This document shows positions 6,189 to 13,271 of a stretch of 13,748 nucleotides of DNA, one piece after another (position 1 is the stretch's first letter; each line of letters opens with the position of its first letter). The position numbers and the translations under genes were made by a program. The DNA is taken from the NCBI GenBank assembly GCA_023439045.1, contig JAEXOY010000040.1, positions 1 through 13,748 on the forward strand. Reading direction: 5' to 3'. The notes beneath the pieces were generated by a model. That model made no database searches. It was not told the origin of the DNA and saw nothing but the letters and a program-made list of their open reading frames with translations. This stretch comes from Bacillota bacterium (GTDB lineage Bacteria; Bacillota; Clostridia; Acetivibrionales; DSM-1351).

Positions 6189-6998
6189 CTATTCTTTTTT
6201 TGTTAAACTATCCAGATTGATAGAGTTAATTTCTCTAGACTCACTCGCTCCTACATCTTTGTGTTTATTTTTTTTACTAGCATACCTTCTTATCGCTGTT
6301 ACAGCCTTAATACACTCTATATGTTCAGATAATACCTCCACATAGTCATCAAGCACTCTTTGCCGCGTATTAACAAAATAATCTATATCCACTGTTTTAA
6401 GCTCTTCGGACAGCTTTTCAATCTTTATATCATAAGCATTCTTATACGCCTCCCCATATTTTATAAAATACTTAAGCATATATATCTCTATTTGTCCTTC
6501 TATTTTCTGTGTATCCTGTATATCTGGTTCTAACTCCTTAAGATACTTTCTTAGTTCCTGTTCATGCTTTTTTATCGAAACAGGTTTAGTAGGTTCAGTT
6601 GTTTTTTTAGACCTAGCTTCATTTTTATAATCTTGATATTCGTCTTTTTCTTTAAAATACTTTTCCCATTTTTCTTTACCAAACCCAGTAATGCTAAGAC
6701 ATCTTTGCCCATAGAAAAATTCTGAAGGTACACCAGTTTTAATCTGTAGTTTCTCTGAATATGAAATCAAAAATGCATTCCCCGCGTACTTAGATGTAAG
6801 TTTATCAAGCTTAGGCTTTGATAACTCAAACATCCCCATGAAGCTATCTTTATTATTTTCATTCCCTTTTACTTTTTTTACTCCAAAGCTATGCTTTACA
6901 CAATCCCATAAGATACGAATAATTGTATAATTAATGCGCCTATTTAATTTAACGGTATCCGTCACACTCTTCTTATGTACTTTATTTTTTCTTTCCAT
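6189..6998 (-). CDS. unknown basic protein, possible HTH or replication-control protein
   Basis: I do not recognise this family. The start is best placed at the second ATG (6998): AGGGAG (7011-7006) is 7 nt upstream of it but only 1 nt from the ATG at 7004. The 269-residue product is very rich in lysine and glutamate. Residues about 50-100 (LSKPKLDKLTSKYAG, then SEKLQIKTGVPSEFF) resemble an XRE-type helix-turn-helix followed by a second helical pair. Residues 120-235 are predicted coiled or helical. There is no signal peptide. It lies between the other unknown gene and the methyltransferase pair, where an element might keep its replication or maintenance functions. That role is only a guess. 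Confidence 0.6.
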   Translation of the reverse strand: MERKNKVHKKSVTDTVKLNRRINYTIIRILWDCVKHSFGVKKVKGNENNKDSFMGMFELSKPKLDKLTSKYAGNAFLISYSEKLQIKTGVPSEFFYGQRCLSITGFGKEKWEKYFKEKDEYQDYKNEARSKKTTEPTKPVSIKKHEQELRKYLKELEPDIQDTQKIEGQIEIYMLKYFIKYGEAYKNAYDIKIEKLSEELKTVDIDYFVNTRQRVLDDYVEVLSEHIECIKAVTAIRRYASKKNKHKDVGASESREINSINLDSLTKKE

Positions 6999-7066
6999 GT
7001 TCATTCTCCCTAATATGTATTTTACTTACTATAATAATAAAGGATAATAAACAATAAATGTACTAG

Positions 7067-7090
7067 TTTTTTGGCAAAATGGCAAAAACT
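7067..7090. repeat. 24-bp repeat, copy 1
   Basis: A 24-bp sequence containing TTGGCAAAATGGCAAAAACT recurs exactly at 13272-13295. It is made of two TGGCAAAA units and is nearly palindromic. This copy overlaps the TAG of the gene at 7089-7736 and lies upstream of the 6998 gene. Outside it, TAG (7064-7066) mirrors CTA (7089-7091), extending the symmetry. Confidence 0.85.
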
Positions 7091-7736
7091 ACCCCAACCA
7101 CTCAACCAATGTTTGATACATGTCCAAGTCATCACCCTGCAAACTCCCTTTATTGCCCTCCAAATACTTTATGTACCCAATCATATCTGATGTAAGGTTT
7201 TTTTCATCTCTAGCTCTACTCTTTTTTGAACTCATACTAATAATTCTAGCAAGTTCCCATCTGTCTTTCTCTGATAAACCTGTAACCATCTCATTACATT
7301 GTGGTATCTTAATTGCAAACCCATCTAATAATGACTTTTCTTTGTATTTCTTAAGCAGTTGCTGTATTTTGTCCTTATATATCGATAAATCTTTATCCTT
7401 ACTGCCAAGTATTATTTTTATAGCATCTTCACCTATTACACCTTTAAGCTTTGAAAGGTCATAACTAATTCTGCTTCTGCTAGTATGTTTATTAGTAGCA
7501 CAGCCATTGCAAATACTTATACTCCTATAAGTTTTATATTTGTTTGATAAAAATTCCTTCGTGTCAGGCTTTGTAAAATCTGTTTGCATTACCAGCTCTA
7601 TTAGCTCTATTAATATTTCCTTTGCTTGTTCACTTTGCCTATAGCCCGCAATACTTTCAACAGATATAATTGTTTCATTCTTATACATTAATCCTATACA
7701 TTGTCTCAATAGTCCTGTAAAGTTACTCTCTGCCAT
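7089..7736 (-). CDS. unknown protein
   Basis: The 215-residue protein matches no family I know. It is mostly helical and charged. A CNGCATNKH segment (about residues 76-84) has a CxxC pair, and the C-terminal 80 residues contain a long charged helix (GLSEKDRWELARIISMSSKKS). There is no signal peptide or membrane segment. The ATG is preceded by AAGGA. A perfect TATAAT (7813-7808) lies about 72 bp upstream, with three copies of a repeat across and after the predicted transcription start. That layout is typical of autoregulated control or replication genes. The stop codon overlaps a 24-bp repeat present again beside the serine recombinase. Role unknown. Confidence 0.65.
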   Translation of the reverse strand: MAESNFTGLLRQCIGLMYKNETIISVESIAGYRQSEQAKEILIELIELVMQTDFTKPDTKEFLSNKYKTYRSISICNGCATNKHTSRSRISYDLSKLKGVIGEDAIKIILGSKDKDLSIYKDKIQQLLKKYKEKSLLDGFAIKIPQCNEMVTGLSEKDRWELARIISMSSKKSRARDEKNLTSDMIGYIKYLEGNKGSLQGDDLDMYQTLVEWLG

Positions 7737-7751
7737 AATCCTTGTCCTTCC

Positions 7752-7813
7752 TTTTACTTATTCAATTACTTATTTTCAATTATTCTATTTTTCATTTTAC
7801 TTATTCAATTATA
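7752..7813 (-). promoter_or_regulatory. promoter region with triple repeat upstream of the 7089-7736 gene
   Basis: TTTTACTTATTCAATTA occurs at 7752-7768 and again at 7795-7811, and a variant, TTACTTATTTTCAATTA, at 7766-7782. The right copy overlaps a perfect minus-strand TATAAT (7813-7808), and the other two fall within the predicted 5' untranslated region. The -35 is poor. The arrangement suggests binding sites for a regulator, possibly the gene's own product. Confidence 0.55.
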
Positions 7814-8186
7814 GGTCTTTCAGTACGATACTTCTTTAATAAAAAACTTACCCCAAACTATCTAATTTTCATACCTTTTTATAATAAACATCATTACTGT
7901 GCTGAATAATTTTCAAGACAATCAAAAATAATTCAATCATTTCTAATTCAAATATTTATGTTTCAACTATATATATTTGTTAGTTATAAAATGAGTATTT
8001 CTATACGGCTTAAACAAGCTATCAGCTTAACATAGCTTTATTTTTTTATAACTAGTCACAACTCTGTATAAAACCTACCTGTCTACAGCCCTATGCTTTA
8101 TTACTTCAAACTACAGAATTATTCTTTATTGCTAATGAATCATTTTTTCAAACTAGCCATCGGTACGTTTATACTTTAAATGTATA
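7814..8186. other. non-coding stretch between the 7089 and 8230 genes
   Basis: No open frame with a ribosome binding site was found on either strand. It contains the plus-strand terminator-like hairpin at 8016-8047 and AT-rich sequence without other clear repeats. Confidence 0.5.
8016..8047 (+). terminator. plus-strand intrinsic terminator without an obvious gene
   Basis: AAGCTAT (8016-8022) and ATAGCTT (8032-8038) form a perfect 7-bp stem, followed by TATTTTTTT. The T-run is only on the plus strand, and all genes here are on the minus strand. A short plus-strand transcript starting near a weak TTTCAA/TATAAA pair upstream could end here. Confidence 0.55.
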
Positions 8187-8217
8187 CAAAAAAATAAGGA
8201 AGCCACAATAGGCTTCC
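8187..8217 (-). terminator. terminator of the cargo operon
   Basis: On the minus strand GGAAGCC (8217-8211) and GGCTTCC (8204-8198) form a 7-bp GC-rich stem with a 6-nt loop, followed by TTATTTTTTT. It lies 13 bp after the stop of the 66-residue gene and closes the operon that starts at 11832. Confidence 0.9.
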
Positions 8218-8229
8218 CTTTAACCTTAT

Positions 8230-8430
8230 TTAATCTCTTCTTTTACGGTACTTACCTGTTCTAATTGCTACTCCCTTATGTAATGCCCTAAGAAAATCAT
8301 CATCTACCATTGGTTGATATCCCCATGGCATTTTAACCATTAATATTGGTCCAATACCATCTACACTAATAACATATGAACCATACTCTAGCTGTTCAAT
8401 ATGCACTCCGTTCTCACTTAATACTAACAT
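8230..8430 (-). CDS. small unknown protein, last gene of the cargo operon
   Basis: The 66-residue protein is unrecognised. It begins MLVLSENGVHIEQLEYGSY, continues with a hydrophobic beta-like stretch (VISVDGIGPILMVKMPWGY) and ends in a strongly basic tail (GKYRKRRD). It has no signal peptide. AGGGAG (8444-8439) lies 8 nt before the ATG, which supports it as a real gene. It follows the exported protein by 92 bp and precedes a clear terminator by 13 bp, so it is the last gene of the operon. A cytoplasmic accessory or nucleic-acid-binding role is possible from the basic tail, but nothing shows it. Confidence 0.65.
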   Translation of the reverse strand: MLVLSENGVHIEQLEYGSYVISVDGIGPILMVKMPWGYQPMVDDDFLRALHKGVAIRTGKYRKRRD

Positions 8431-8494
8431 ACTATCAACTCCCTAAAAATTAATAATAAATATTAACTATGGTGTTGTATAGCAAGCCTATAAC

Positions 8495-8511
8495 CATCAA
8501 TAAGGTTGATG
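8495..8511. repeat. small hairpin between the last two cargo genes
   Basis: CATCAA (8495-8500) and TTGATG (8506-8511) pair around a 5-nt loop. An alternative AACC/GGTT pairing overlaps it. No U-tract follows. It may be an mRNA processing or stability element. Confidence 0.35.
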
Positions 8512-8522
8512 CATACTTATTT

Positions 8523-9383
8523 TTAACTATAAATATTTAGTATAGGATGAGCTGTGTCCAGAGTTACTTGTGAATGCCATATAGCACCCATTCCCCAGCA
8601 TGTATATGTTGGCATTTGGTATATATGTACATACTCTGTTAGGTCAAAATCTTCACTATTAAACTTTTCTTTGTCATGCTCATACTTTTGTATGTTTTCA
8701 GCTGTTTCCTTATTATTTATGTACTCTGGATAGAATTGCTTAATTCCCTCTTTGATTTGCTCATTCAATTTCTTTTTGTTTTCAGTGTTTTCTCCATTGT
8801 TTCCGTATAACATTATCATAAATTTATCGTCTAAATTTCTTGTAGTCCCACTTGTTGTATCTAAATTTTTTGAACCAACTGTCCATGGTTTTTTTACTAA
8901 CGTATCTGTTACTATGTTACCGGCTTTTTTTCCTCTGTTTTCTGATAATCCTACTAAAGTAAATCCAGAATAACTATAGTTTGGAAAATTCATATTTGTA
9001 TATTCATCACCATTAACACTGTATCCTAGATAACGGTATTCTGTAACTCCATTTACTTCCATTTTATCCTTTTCTACGTCATGATAAAATGGTTTCCCGT
9101 ATATTAACATTTTCATGTCAGATATACTTTCATTTTTATTGAATAAATAGTTTTCATTTAATACTCTTTGTTTACCATCTTCACTCTTAGCTTTAAACAT
9201 AAAATAATTATTGCTTATGCCGTATAGACCTTCTATTTCAGAGTTTATTGTGTCTAGTATCTTTTGTGCTTCAGCTGATATTGTAGTTGCGGCATATGAG
9301 TTTTGTGGTATTTGTATTGATGTTATTAATATTAGTATTGTTAACACTACACTTATAAACTTTGCTATCTTTTTAGTTGTCAT
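8523..9383 (-). CDS. exported protein of unknown function
   Basis: The 286-residue protein has a typical Gram-positive signal peptide: basic MTTKKIAK, a hydrophobic core (about 9-22) and a likely signal-peptidase site after SYA (residue 31). The mature part is rich in Asn, Tyr and Gly, with segments such as RYLGYSVNGDEY and GFTLVGLSENRGKK and an aromatic, cysteine-containing end with CWGMGAIWHS. I recognise no enzyme motif. It has no SLH, LPXTG or lipobox, so it is probably secreted or held by a partner. It ends abruptly at LNIYS and may be a shortened relative of larger proteins, but that is speculation. AGGAGGGG precedes the ATG within a conserved leader (9392-9430). Confidence 0.75.
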   Translation of the reverse strand: MTTKKIAKFISVVLTILILITSIQIPQNSYAATTISAEAQKILDTINSEIEGLYGISNNYFMFKAKSEDGKQRVLNENYLFNKNESISDMKMLIYGKPFYHDVEKDKMEVNGVTEYRYLGYSVNGDEYTNMNFPNYSYSGFTLVGLSENRGKKAGNIVTDTLVKKPWTVGSKNLDTTSGTTRNLDDKFMIMLYGNNGENTENKKKLNEQIKEGIKQFYPEYINNKETAENIQKYEHDKEKFNSEDFDLTEYVHIYQMPTYTCWGMGAIWHSQVTLDTAHPILNIYS

Positions 9384-9391
9384 GTTCTTTT

Positions 9392-9430
9392 CCCCTCCTA
9401 AATACTAAAGGTTTATCTCTTGATAACCCT
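9392..9430 (-). promoter_or_regulatory. conserved leader motif, copy A (exported protein gene)
   Basis: Read on the minus strand: AGGGTTATC (9430-9422), loop AAGA, GATAAACCT (9417-9409), then a short AT stretch and AGGAGGGG (9399-9392), followed by the ATG at 9383. The stem has one G-A mismatch, so this is the weakest of the three copies. CCT in the 3' arm can also pair with AGG of the ribosome binding site. Confidence 0.7.
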
Positions 9431-9474
9431 CATTGTTTTTTATTGTATTACTTTATGCATTATAAGCCTTACTT

Positions 9475-9906
9475 TTATAATATTTGATTTGCAATTTTAC
9501 ATGCATTTAAATATTCGGAAGATTGTATCCCATATCTGTTTCCTATATCTTCAATTCGCTCACATATAGATACAACTTCCCCCAAGCCATTTACTTGCAT
9601 ATCTGCTTCATTTAAAATTTGTAGTAATGTAGTCTGATTTGTATCTGGAGTTCCATGATATTTAATAGCATTTAATATTTCATCTGAAATATCTCCACAA
9701 AGTTCCAAAAGTTCACATCCAACAGTAGGGTGTTCCTTATTATATTTTGAAAATGCATATCCTACATCATGCAAGTACCCAACCATGAATGCCTTCTTAC
9801 AATCTAATTCCTCTAACCCTTTTTCCTTAGCTATTGTATAACACATAGAGGCAACTGACATTATATGCTTTGCTCTATTGTCTCCAATTTTATGCTGTAA
9901 TTCCAT
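9475..9906 (-). CDS. HD-domain metal-dependent phosphohydrolase, YqeK-like
   Basis: The 143-residue protein is a single HD domain. Metal ligands are in the expected order: H14 (RAKH), H46-D47 (GYLHDVGY), H59 (KEHP), H84 (KYHG) and D102 (NEAD). Enzymes of this size and pattern hydrolyse phosphoesters of nucleotides; the nearest type I recognise is YqeK, which cleaves Ap4A, but the substrate here is not shown. It is cytoplasmic. Its gene lies between an unknown gene and an exported-protein gene in the cargo operon. The perfectly paired leader copy B (9913-9953) directly precedes its ribosome binding site, and AGGAGGGG is 6 nt before the ATG. A nucleotide-signal or housekeeping role is inferred. 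Confidence 0.8.
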   Translation of the reverse strand: MELQHKIGDNRAKHIMSVASMCYTIAKEKGLEELDCKKAFMVGYLHDVGYAFSKYNKEHPTVGCELLELCGDISDEILNAIKYHGTPDTNQTTLLQILNEADMQVNGLGEVVSICERIEDIGNRYGIQSSEYLNACKIANQIL

Positions 9907-9912
9907 TTCTTT

Positions 9913-9953
9913 CCCCTCCTAAAATAGTGAAGGAGTTATCTCTCGATAACCCC
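9913..9953 (-). promoter_or_regulatory. conserved leader motif, copy B (HD-protein gene)
   Basis: Read on the minus strand: GGGGTTATC (9953-9945), loop GAGA, GATAACTCC (9940-9932), TTCACTATTTT, then AGGAGGGG (9920-9913) and the ATG at 9906. The stem is 9 bp with one G-U pair and a GNRA-type loop. CTCCT in the 3' arm is complementary to AGGAG of the ribosome binding site, so two exclusive foldings are possible. Confidence 0.75.
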
Positions 9954-9961
9954 TTTGATTA

Positions 9962-10549
9962 TTATTTTATTTGTTTTATATCCTTTATACATGAACTGTT
10001 TATTATTTTATATTGTATGTATGTTCCTGTATTTAGATTTGATGATGAATGTATTTTGGTTTTATTAGTATGTAGTATTCTTATTGCTTTATATTTTTTA
10101 TACTCCCCCATGAACCGTTTCAATAACTGTGCGTCTTCAATTCCCTTAGCTATTTTTTTATTTTTTATTGCCAAGATGTAGTAGTCCTGAAGTAGCCTCA
10201 TATCCTTTAAGTTTAATAGGTCAAAGCAGTCTGTTATATCTAGTGTACATTTTATTATTCCTCTTGCGTTATCTTGTACGTTAGTTATTGCTAAAGCTGT
10301 ATTAAGACTTTCATAAAGCTTAATATTTTTAATCAATTCTTTATCTTTAATAACTTCTTGTATATAACCTGAGTCGTACACACCATATAGTGTTATTTCT
10401 TTTTTAGATACAAACTCTAAATCCATTTTATCTTCACTCCCTACATCATCTATTGTTGTATCGAATTCTGATGTAGTAAGTATATCATAGTAATTGTCAA
10501 TTGTACCTATTAATTCATGTTCTTCTATATTGCTACTAATTCCGTACAA
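9962..10549 (-). CDS. unknown protein, TTG start
   Basis: I place the start at TTG (10549-10547), 8 nt after AAGGAGGG (10565-10558), giving 195 residues beginning LYGISSNIEEHELIG. An in-frame ATG at 10600 would make the first 17 residues out of the conserved leader itself, which argues against it. The family is unknown. The sequence has a repeated LYG element (LYGISSN and LYGVYDSGY), a segment with RGIIKCTLDITDCFDLLNL, and a basic C-terminal third. It has no signal peptide. It lies between the SLH protein and the HD protein in the cargo operon. Its partners suggest a role linked to them, but none can be named. Confidence 0.65.
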   Translation of the reverse strand: MYGISSNIEEHELIGTIDNYYDILTTSEFDTTIDDVGSEDKMDLEFVSKKEITLYGVYDSGYIQEVIKDKELIKNIKLYESLNTALAITNVQDNARGIIKCTLDITDCFDLLNLKDMRLLQDYYILAIKNKKIAKGIEDAQLLKRFMGEYKKYKAIRILHTNKTKIHSSSNLNTGTYIQYKIINSSCIKDIKQIK

Positions 10550-10557
10550 TCTGTGTT

Positions 10558-10598
10558 CCCTCCTTAAAATAGTGAAGGAGTTATCTCTAGATAACCCC
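10558..10598 (-). promoter_or_regulatory. conserved leader motif, copy C (unknown gene)
   Basis: Read on the minus strand: GGGGTTATC (10598-10590), loop TAGA, GATAACTCC (10585-10577), TTCACTATTTT, then AAGGAGGG (10565-10558) and a TTG start at 10549. The 9-bp stem matches copy B exactly and the linker is nearly the same. CTCCTT can pair with AAGGAG for 6 bp, so the alternative ribosome-blocking hairpin is strongest here. Confidence 0.75.
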
Positions 10599-10617
10599 AT
10601 CTGACCTTCCCTTGTAT

Positions 10618-11832
10618 TTATACTTTTCTTACTATGAATGTAATAGAGCCAGCTCCGTATGAACTTTTTACTTCCAATATCCTATTATTTGTTAACTTGT
10701 AGGTTTTTTCTAACACTAATGCTTTATCACTAGTTGTTCCATCTATATTTGTTGGGTCGTCCTTGTGCTTCTTATAGTAATCTACTTTAGTCTTTGCATA
10801 ATCAATTGCTTGTTTGATTATTGTTGGATTGTATTTGCTTGATAATACTTTTTGCATTATATCTAACCCATCTGAGTGTTCTGTAAACATTACTCCGCCC
10901 CAGAAGTCTACACTATCTATTGGTTCACTATCCCAACTGATTTTGCTGGTGCCTCTGTAGGGTACTTCTAATGCTTCCTTTGGTATTACATAACCATTCC
11001 ATTGTAAATACTTTTCTGCATATGCTTCATCTGCTTGCTTTCTTTCTTCAGCTTTCTCAGCTTTAAATGCTGTTGGGTTCTCTTTGTATGCTTTTATTCT
11101 TAAAGCCATAGCGGCTAATTGGGCTCTATCTGCTGTTTGTCCATACCCAAATACTTTATACCCACTTGCATTTCTTCCTGCTCCATCTGTTAAGTATTCA
11201 TTGTAGGCTGCATTTATATAAGCTGCATCCTCAGCCTTAACATCATTAAACACTACTTTGTTTCCTGTATATGGCTCTATTCCTAATGCTTTGCATGTGT
11301 ACTTAATCATTAATTCCCTTGGTATAGCTGTTGTAGCAGGTACTTTTTCATTCTTATCAACTGCTCCAATTGTTTTAGCACTTGTTATATACTTATCATA
11401 CCAGTTTTGAGTTGATTGCTTGCTTTCAACTGTTTCATCAAGTATTCTTGATATTATAGTTAAATATTCAGCATATGTAATTTTACCATTTGGATTGTAG
11501 TTATTATTGCTTGTCCCTTGTACTAAGCCTTCCTGCCTTGCCTTCATTACATCATTATAATACCATGTGTTTGGTTTTACATCTGAGAATTCCTTTACTG
11601 TTGCTTTTGTATCACTTATATCTGCTAATGTTATGTTGGATTCACTTAGTGAAACCTTTGATTGCACTTGAGTATTGTCATACATTTCTACAGATATTGT
11701 TGGAGACACACTCATAATATCTGCTATGTCAGTTGATGACATTGCAAATGTTGGTACTACTTGACCTATCAATATTATAAGTGTTAATACTGGAACAACT
11801 ATTTTCTTTACGTCGATAAATTTTTTATTCAT
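10618..11832 (-). CDS. SLH-domain surface protein, first gene of the cargo operon
   Basis: The 404-residue protein has a signal peptide with likely cleavage after TFA (residue 30), so it is exported. It has S-layer homology repeats that anchor proteins to secondary cell-wall polymer: a clear one at about 82-130 (FSDVKPNTWYYNDV, then GLVQGT and the ITYAEY motif) and two weaker ones at about 144-186 and 195-247. A charged linker follows at 255-270. The C-terminal 130 residues are unique to me, with an aromatic stretch (VDFWGGVMFTEHS) and a beta-rich end. AGGAGG precedes the ATG. It has its own extended -10 upstream, unlike the later genes, and no leader motif. Function beyond cell-surface attachment is unknown. 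Confidence 0.85.
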   Translation of the reverse strand: MNKKFIDVKKIVVPVLTLIILIGQVVPTFAMSSTDIADIMSVSPTISVEMYDNTQVQSKVSLSESNITLADISDTKATVKEFSDVKPNTWYYNDVMKARQEGLVQGTSNNNYNPNGKITYAEYLTIISRILDETVESKQSTQNWYDKYITSAKTIGAVDKNEKVPATTAIPRELMIKYTCKALGIEPYTGNKVVFNDVKAEDAAYINAAYNEYLTDGAGRNASGYKVFGYGQTADRAQLAAMALRIKAYKENPTAFKAEKAEERKQADEAYAEKYLQWNGYVIPKEALEVPYRGTSKISWDSEPIDSVDFWGGVMFTEHSDGLDIMQKVLSSKYNPTIIKQAIDYAKTKVDYYKKHKDDPTNIDGTTSDKALVLEKTYKLTNNRILEVKSSYGAGSITFIVRKV

Positions 11833-11881
11833 GGGTTTTCCTCCTATATTAACTAATAACTTACAGCTTATTTTGTTATGT

Positions 11882-11887
11882 ATTTTA
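11882..11887 (-). promoter_or_regulatory. extended -10 promoter of the cargo operon
   Basis: TGGTAAAAT reads on the minus strand ending at 11882, giving an extended -10 (TAAAAT at 11887-11882), 49 bp before the ATG at 11832. The -35 region has no good match. Confidence 0.4.
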
Positions 11888-12416
11888 CCATAATTAGAAT
11901 ATTGGTGTATATATGGTATTTTGTGTATCTTAATAGTACTAAATTTCTATGTATCTCTGGTTCTTATATTTGGGGGTATATATTGTGAGGGTAAGATAAT
12001 ATTTACTACTAAAATGTAATAATAAAGGCAGGGTATATTAAATTCCCCTGCCTTTATAGTAATATAAATGTTAAAAATATACTTATTTTAGTATATTTAT
12101 TCTTAACTGGTACATATAAGTTTTATTGAATATACTACATACTTTATGTACTTTAATAACTGACGTCCAAATTACATTATTTAATTTTTAATACTATTTT
12201 TTTAACAAATCCCATACTAATGTATCCTCTACTGTACACTATTTTTTTTATCAGAAGGAACTCAACTACCCAATTTTCTATTCTTCATCAATTATTGAAT
12301 CGTAAGTTTAATATTGTTGAAACCACTAGTCTGTTTCAATATATACTTACCTGTTAGCTAATATTTTTTATTTATGGAATTTCTGATAGCATATTATTGA
12401 TAAACACCTGTAAATC
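11888..12416. other. AT-rich non-coding stretch between the cargo operon and the recombinase gene
   Basis: No supported gene longer than a dozen codons is present. It contains the terminator-like hairpin at 12022-12057, a small AT hairpin at 12075-12098 (AAATATACT/AGTATATTT) and a TTGAAAC/GTTTCAA inverted repeat at 12317-12339. Confidence 0.5.
12022..12057. terminator. terminator-like hairpin downstream of the serine recombinase gene
   Basis: ATAAAGGCAGGG (12022-12033) and CCCTGCCTTTAT (12046-12057) form a perfect 12-bp stem with a 12-nt loop. The minus strand continues TATTACATTTTAG, a modest U-rich tail. It lies about 360 bp after the recombinase gene and ahead of the cargo operon, so it separates the two. 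Confidence 0.7.
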
Positions 12417-12995
12417 TTAATAGTCAATGATTTCTTCTTTATCATATATTCTGATTTTTCTGTAAAGCGTTGAACGTGAAACCCCTAGGGTTCTTGCTGC
12501 CATTGCTAAGCTCATTTCTTTACTTTTCCACTTTTCATATATTTCGTTAAATGCATCTAGTCTTTTAGGTGGTCTACCATTAAACCTTCCCTCACTTTTT
12601 GCTATTGCTATACCTTCTGCCTGTCTTTCAAGTATATACTCCCTTTCCATCTCTGCAATAGCTGCAAATATATTTAACATTAATCTACCAGCTGGTGTTG
12701 TTGTATCTATATATTCCTTAAGACTTATAAACTCTACTTTCTTTGCAGCTAAAATATCCATAAGCTCAAGTAAATGTTTAGTATTACGACCAAATCTACT
12801 AACACTCTCTACAACTATTGTATCGCCTTCCCTAACATAGTTCATAAGTGCTTCTAATTGTGGTCGCTCCGAAATTGTAGCTTTTCCAGTCACTTTTTCC
12901 ATGTATATTTTATCTACTCCGCTATCTTTCATGAGTACTTCTTGCCTTGCTGTGTTCTGATCCTTTGAAGACACCCTTATATACCCTACTTTCAT
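12417..12995 (-). CDS. serine recombinase, resolvase/invertase family
   Basis: The 192-residue protein is a full-length small serine recombinase that cuts and rejoins DNA at paired sites. The catalytic serine is S9 in YIRVSSKDQN, with arginines R7, R67 and R70 (SRFGRN). A long helix follows (AGRLMLNIFAAIAEMERE) and then GRPP leads to a C-terminal HTH (SLAMAARTLGVSRSTLYRKI, about 162-181). AGGAGG is 6 nt before the ATG. A cluster of related half-site-like repeats spaced 32 bp lies 190-260 bp upstream, a plausible res site. It most likely resolves multimers of the element or its plasmid form; inversion is an alternative. Confidence 0.92.
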   Translation of the reverse strand: MKVGYIRVSSKDQNTARQEVLMKDSGVDKIYMEKVTGKATISERPQLEALMNYVREGDTIVVESVSRFGRNTKHLLELMDILAAKKVEFISLKEYIDTTTPAGRLMLNIFAAIAEMEREYILERQAEGIAIAKSEGRFNGRPPKRLDAFNEIYEKWKSKEMSLAMAARTLGVSRSTLYRKIRIYDKEEIIDY

Positions 12996-13070
12996 ATTGA
13001 CCCTCCTGTTTTTAACTAGATTGTTAAATGCTTTTTTGCTTTTGAAGCATATTTTGAAACTGTTCTATAA

Positions 13071-13255
13071 GCTATACTCTAGTAAAGCTACAATAACTAC
13101 TATAAAAACTGTTTCAATAGAGCTGATTTTTACCTTTTAATACAATCAATATGAAGCATGTTCTAATAACCTTAATTGAAATTATAGAGCATGACCTGTA
13201 ATCTTATTTTCATTTTTAGAGCATGTTTCATATACTTATAATTAATTTTAGAGCA
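13071..13255. repeat. 32-bp-spaced repeat cluster, possible res site or iterons
   Basis: The element T(T/A)TAGAGCATG occurs in the same orientation at 13182-13193, 13214-13225 and 13246-13255 (TTTTAGAGCA), exactly 32 bp apart. Inverted relatives are GCATGTTCTAATAA (13156-13169) and TGTTCTATAA (13071-13080); AATAGAGC at 13116 is a weaker direct copy. A further TTTTAGAGCAT lies at 13335. The cluster is just upstream of the serine recombinase gene, where resolvase sites usually are. Iterons of a replication origin are another reading. Confidence 0.65.
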
Positions 13256-13271
13256 GTATGTAAGGTATATA

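Noticed and set aside
7120..7464. 114-residue plus-strand frame inside the 7089-7736 gene
   Set aside because: It is antisense to a longer frame with a start signal and has no ribosome binding site; the same applies to the other antisense frames at 3154, 5032, 5562, 8752, 9211, 9870 and 11490.
9392..9430. Intrinsic terminators between cargo genes
   Set aside because: The hairpins are not followed by U-runs; they lead straight into ribosome binding sites, so a regulatory leader fits better.
12177..12215. 12-residue cationic peptide (MGFVKKIVLKIK) on the minus strand
   Set aside because: AGAGGA lies upstream, but a frame this short occurs by chance in AT-rich DNA and nothing nearby supports it.
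13150..13260. CRISPR array
   Set aside because: The repeated unit is only about 10-12 bp and is spread in both orientations; no 24-40-bp repeat with unique spacers and no cas gene is present.
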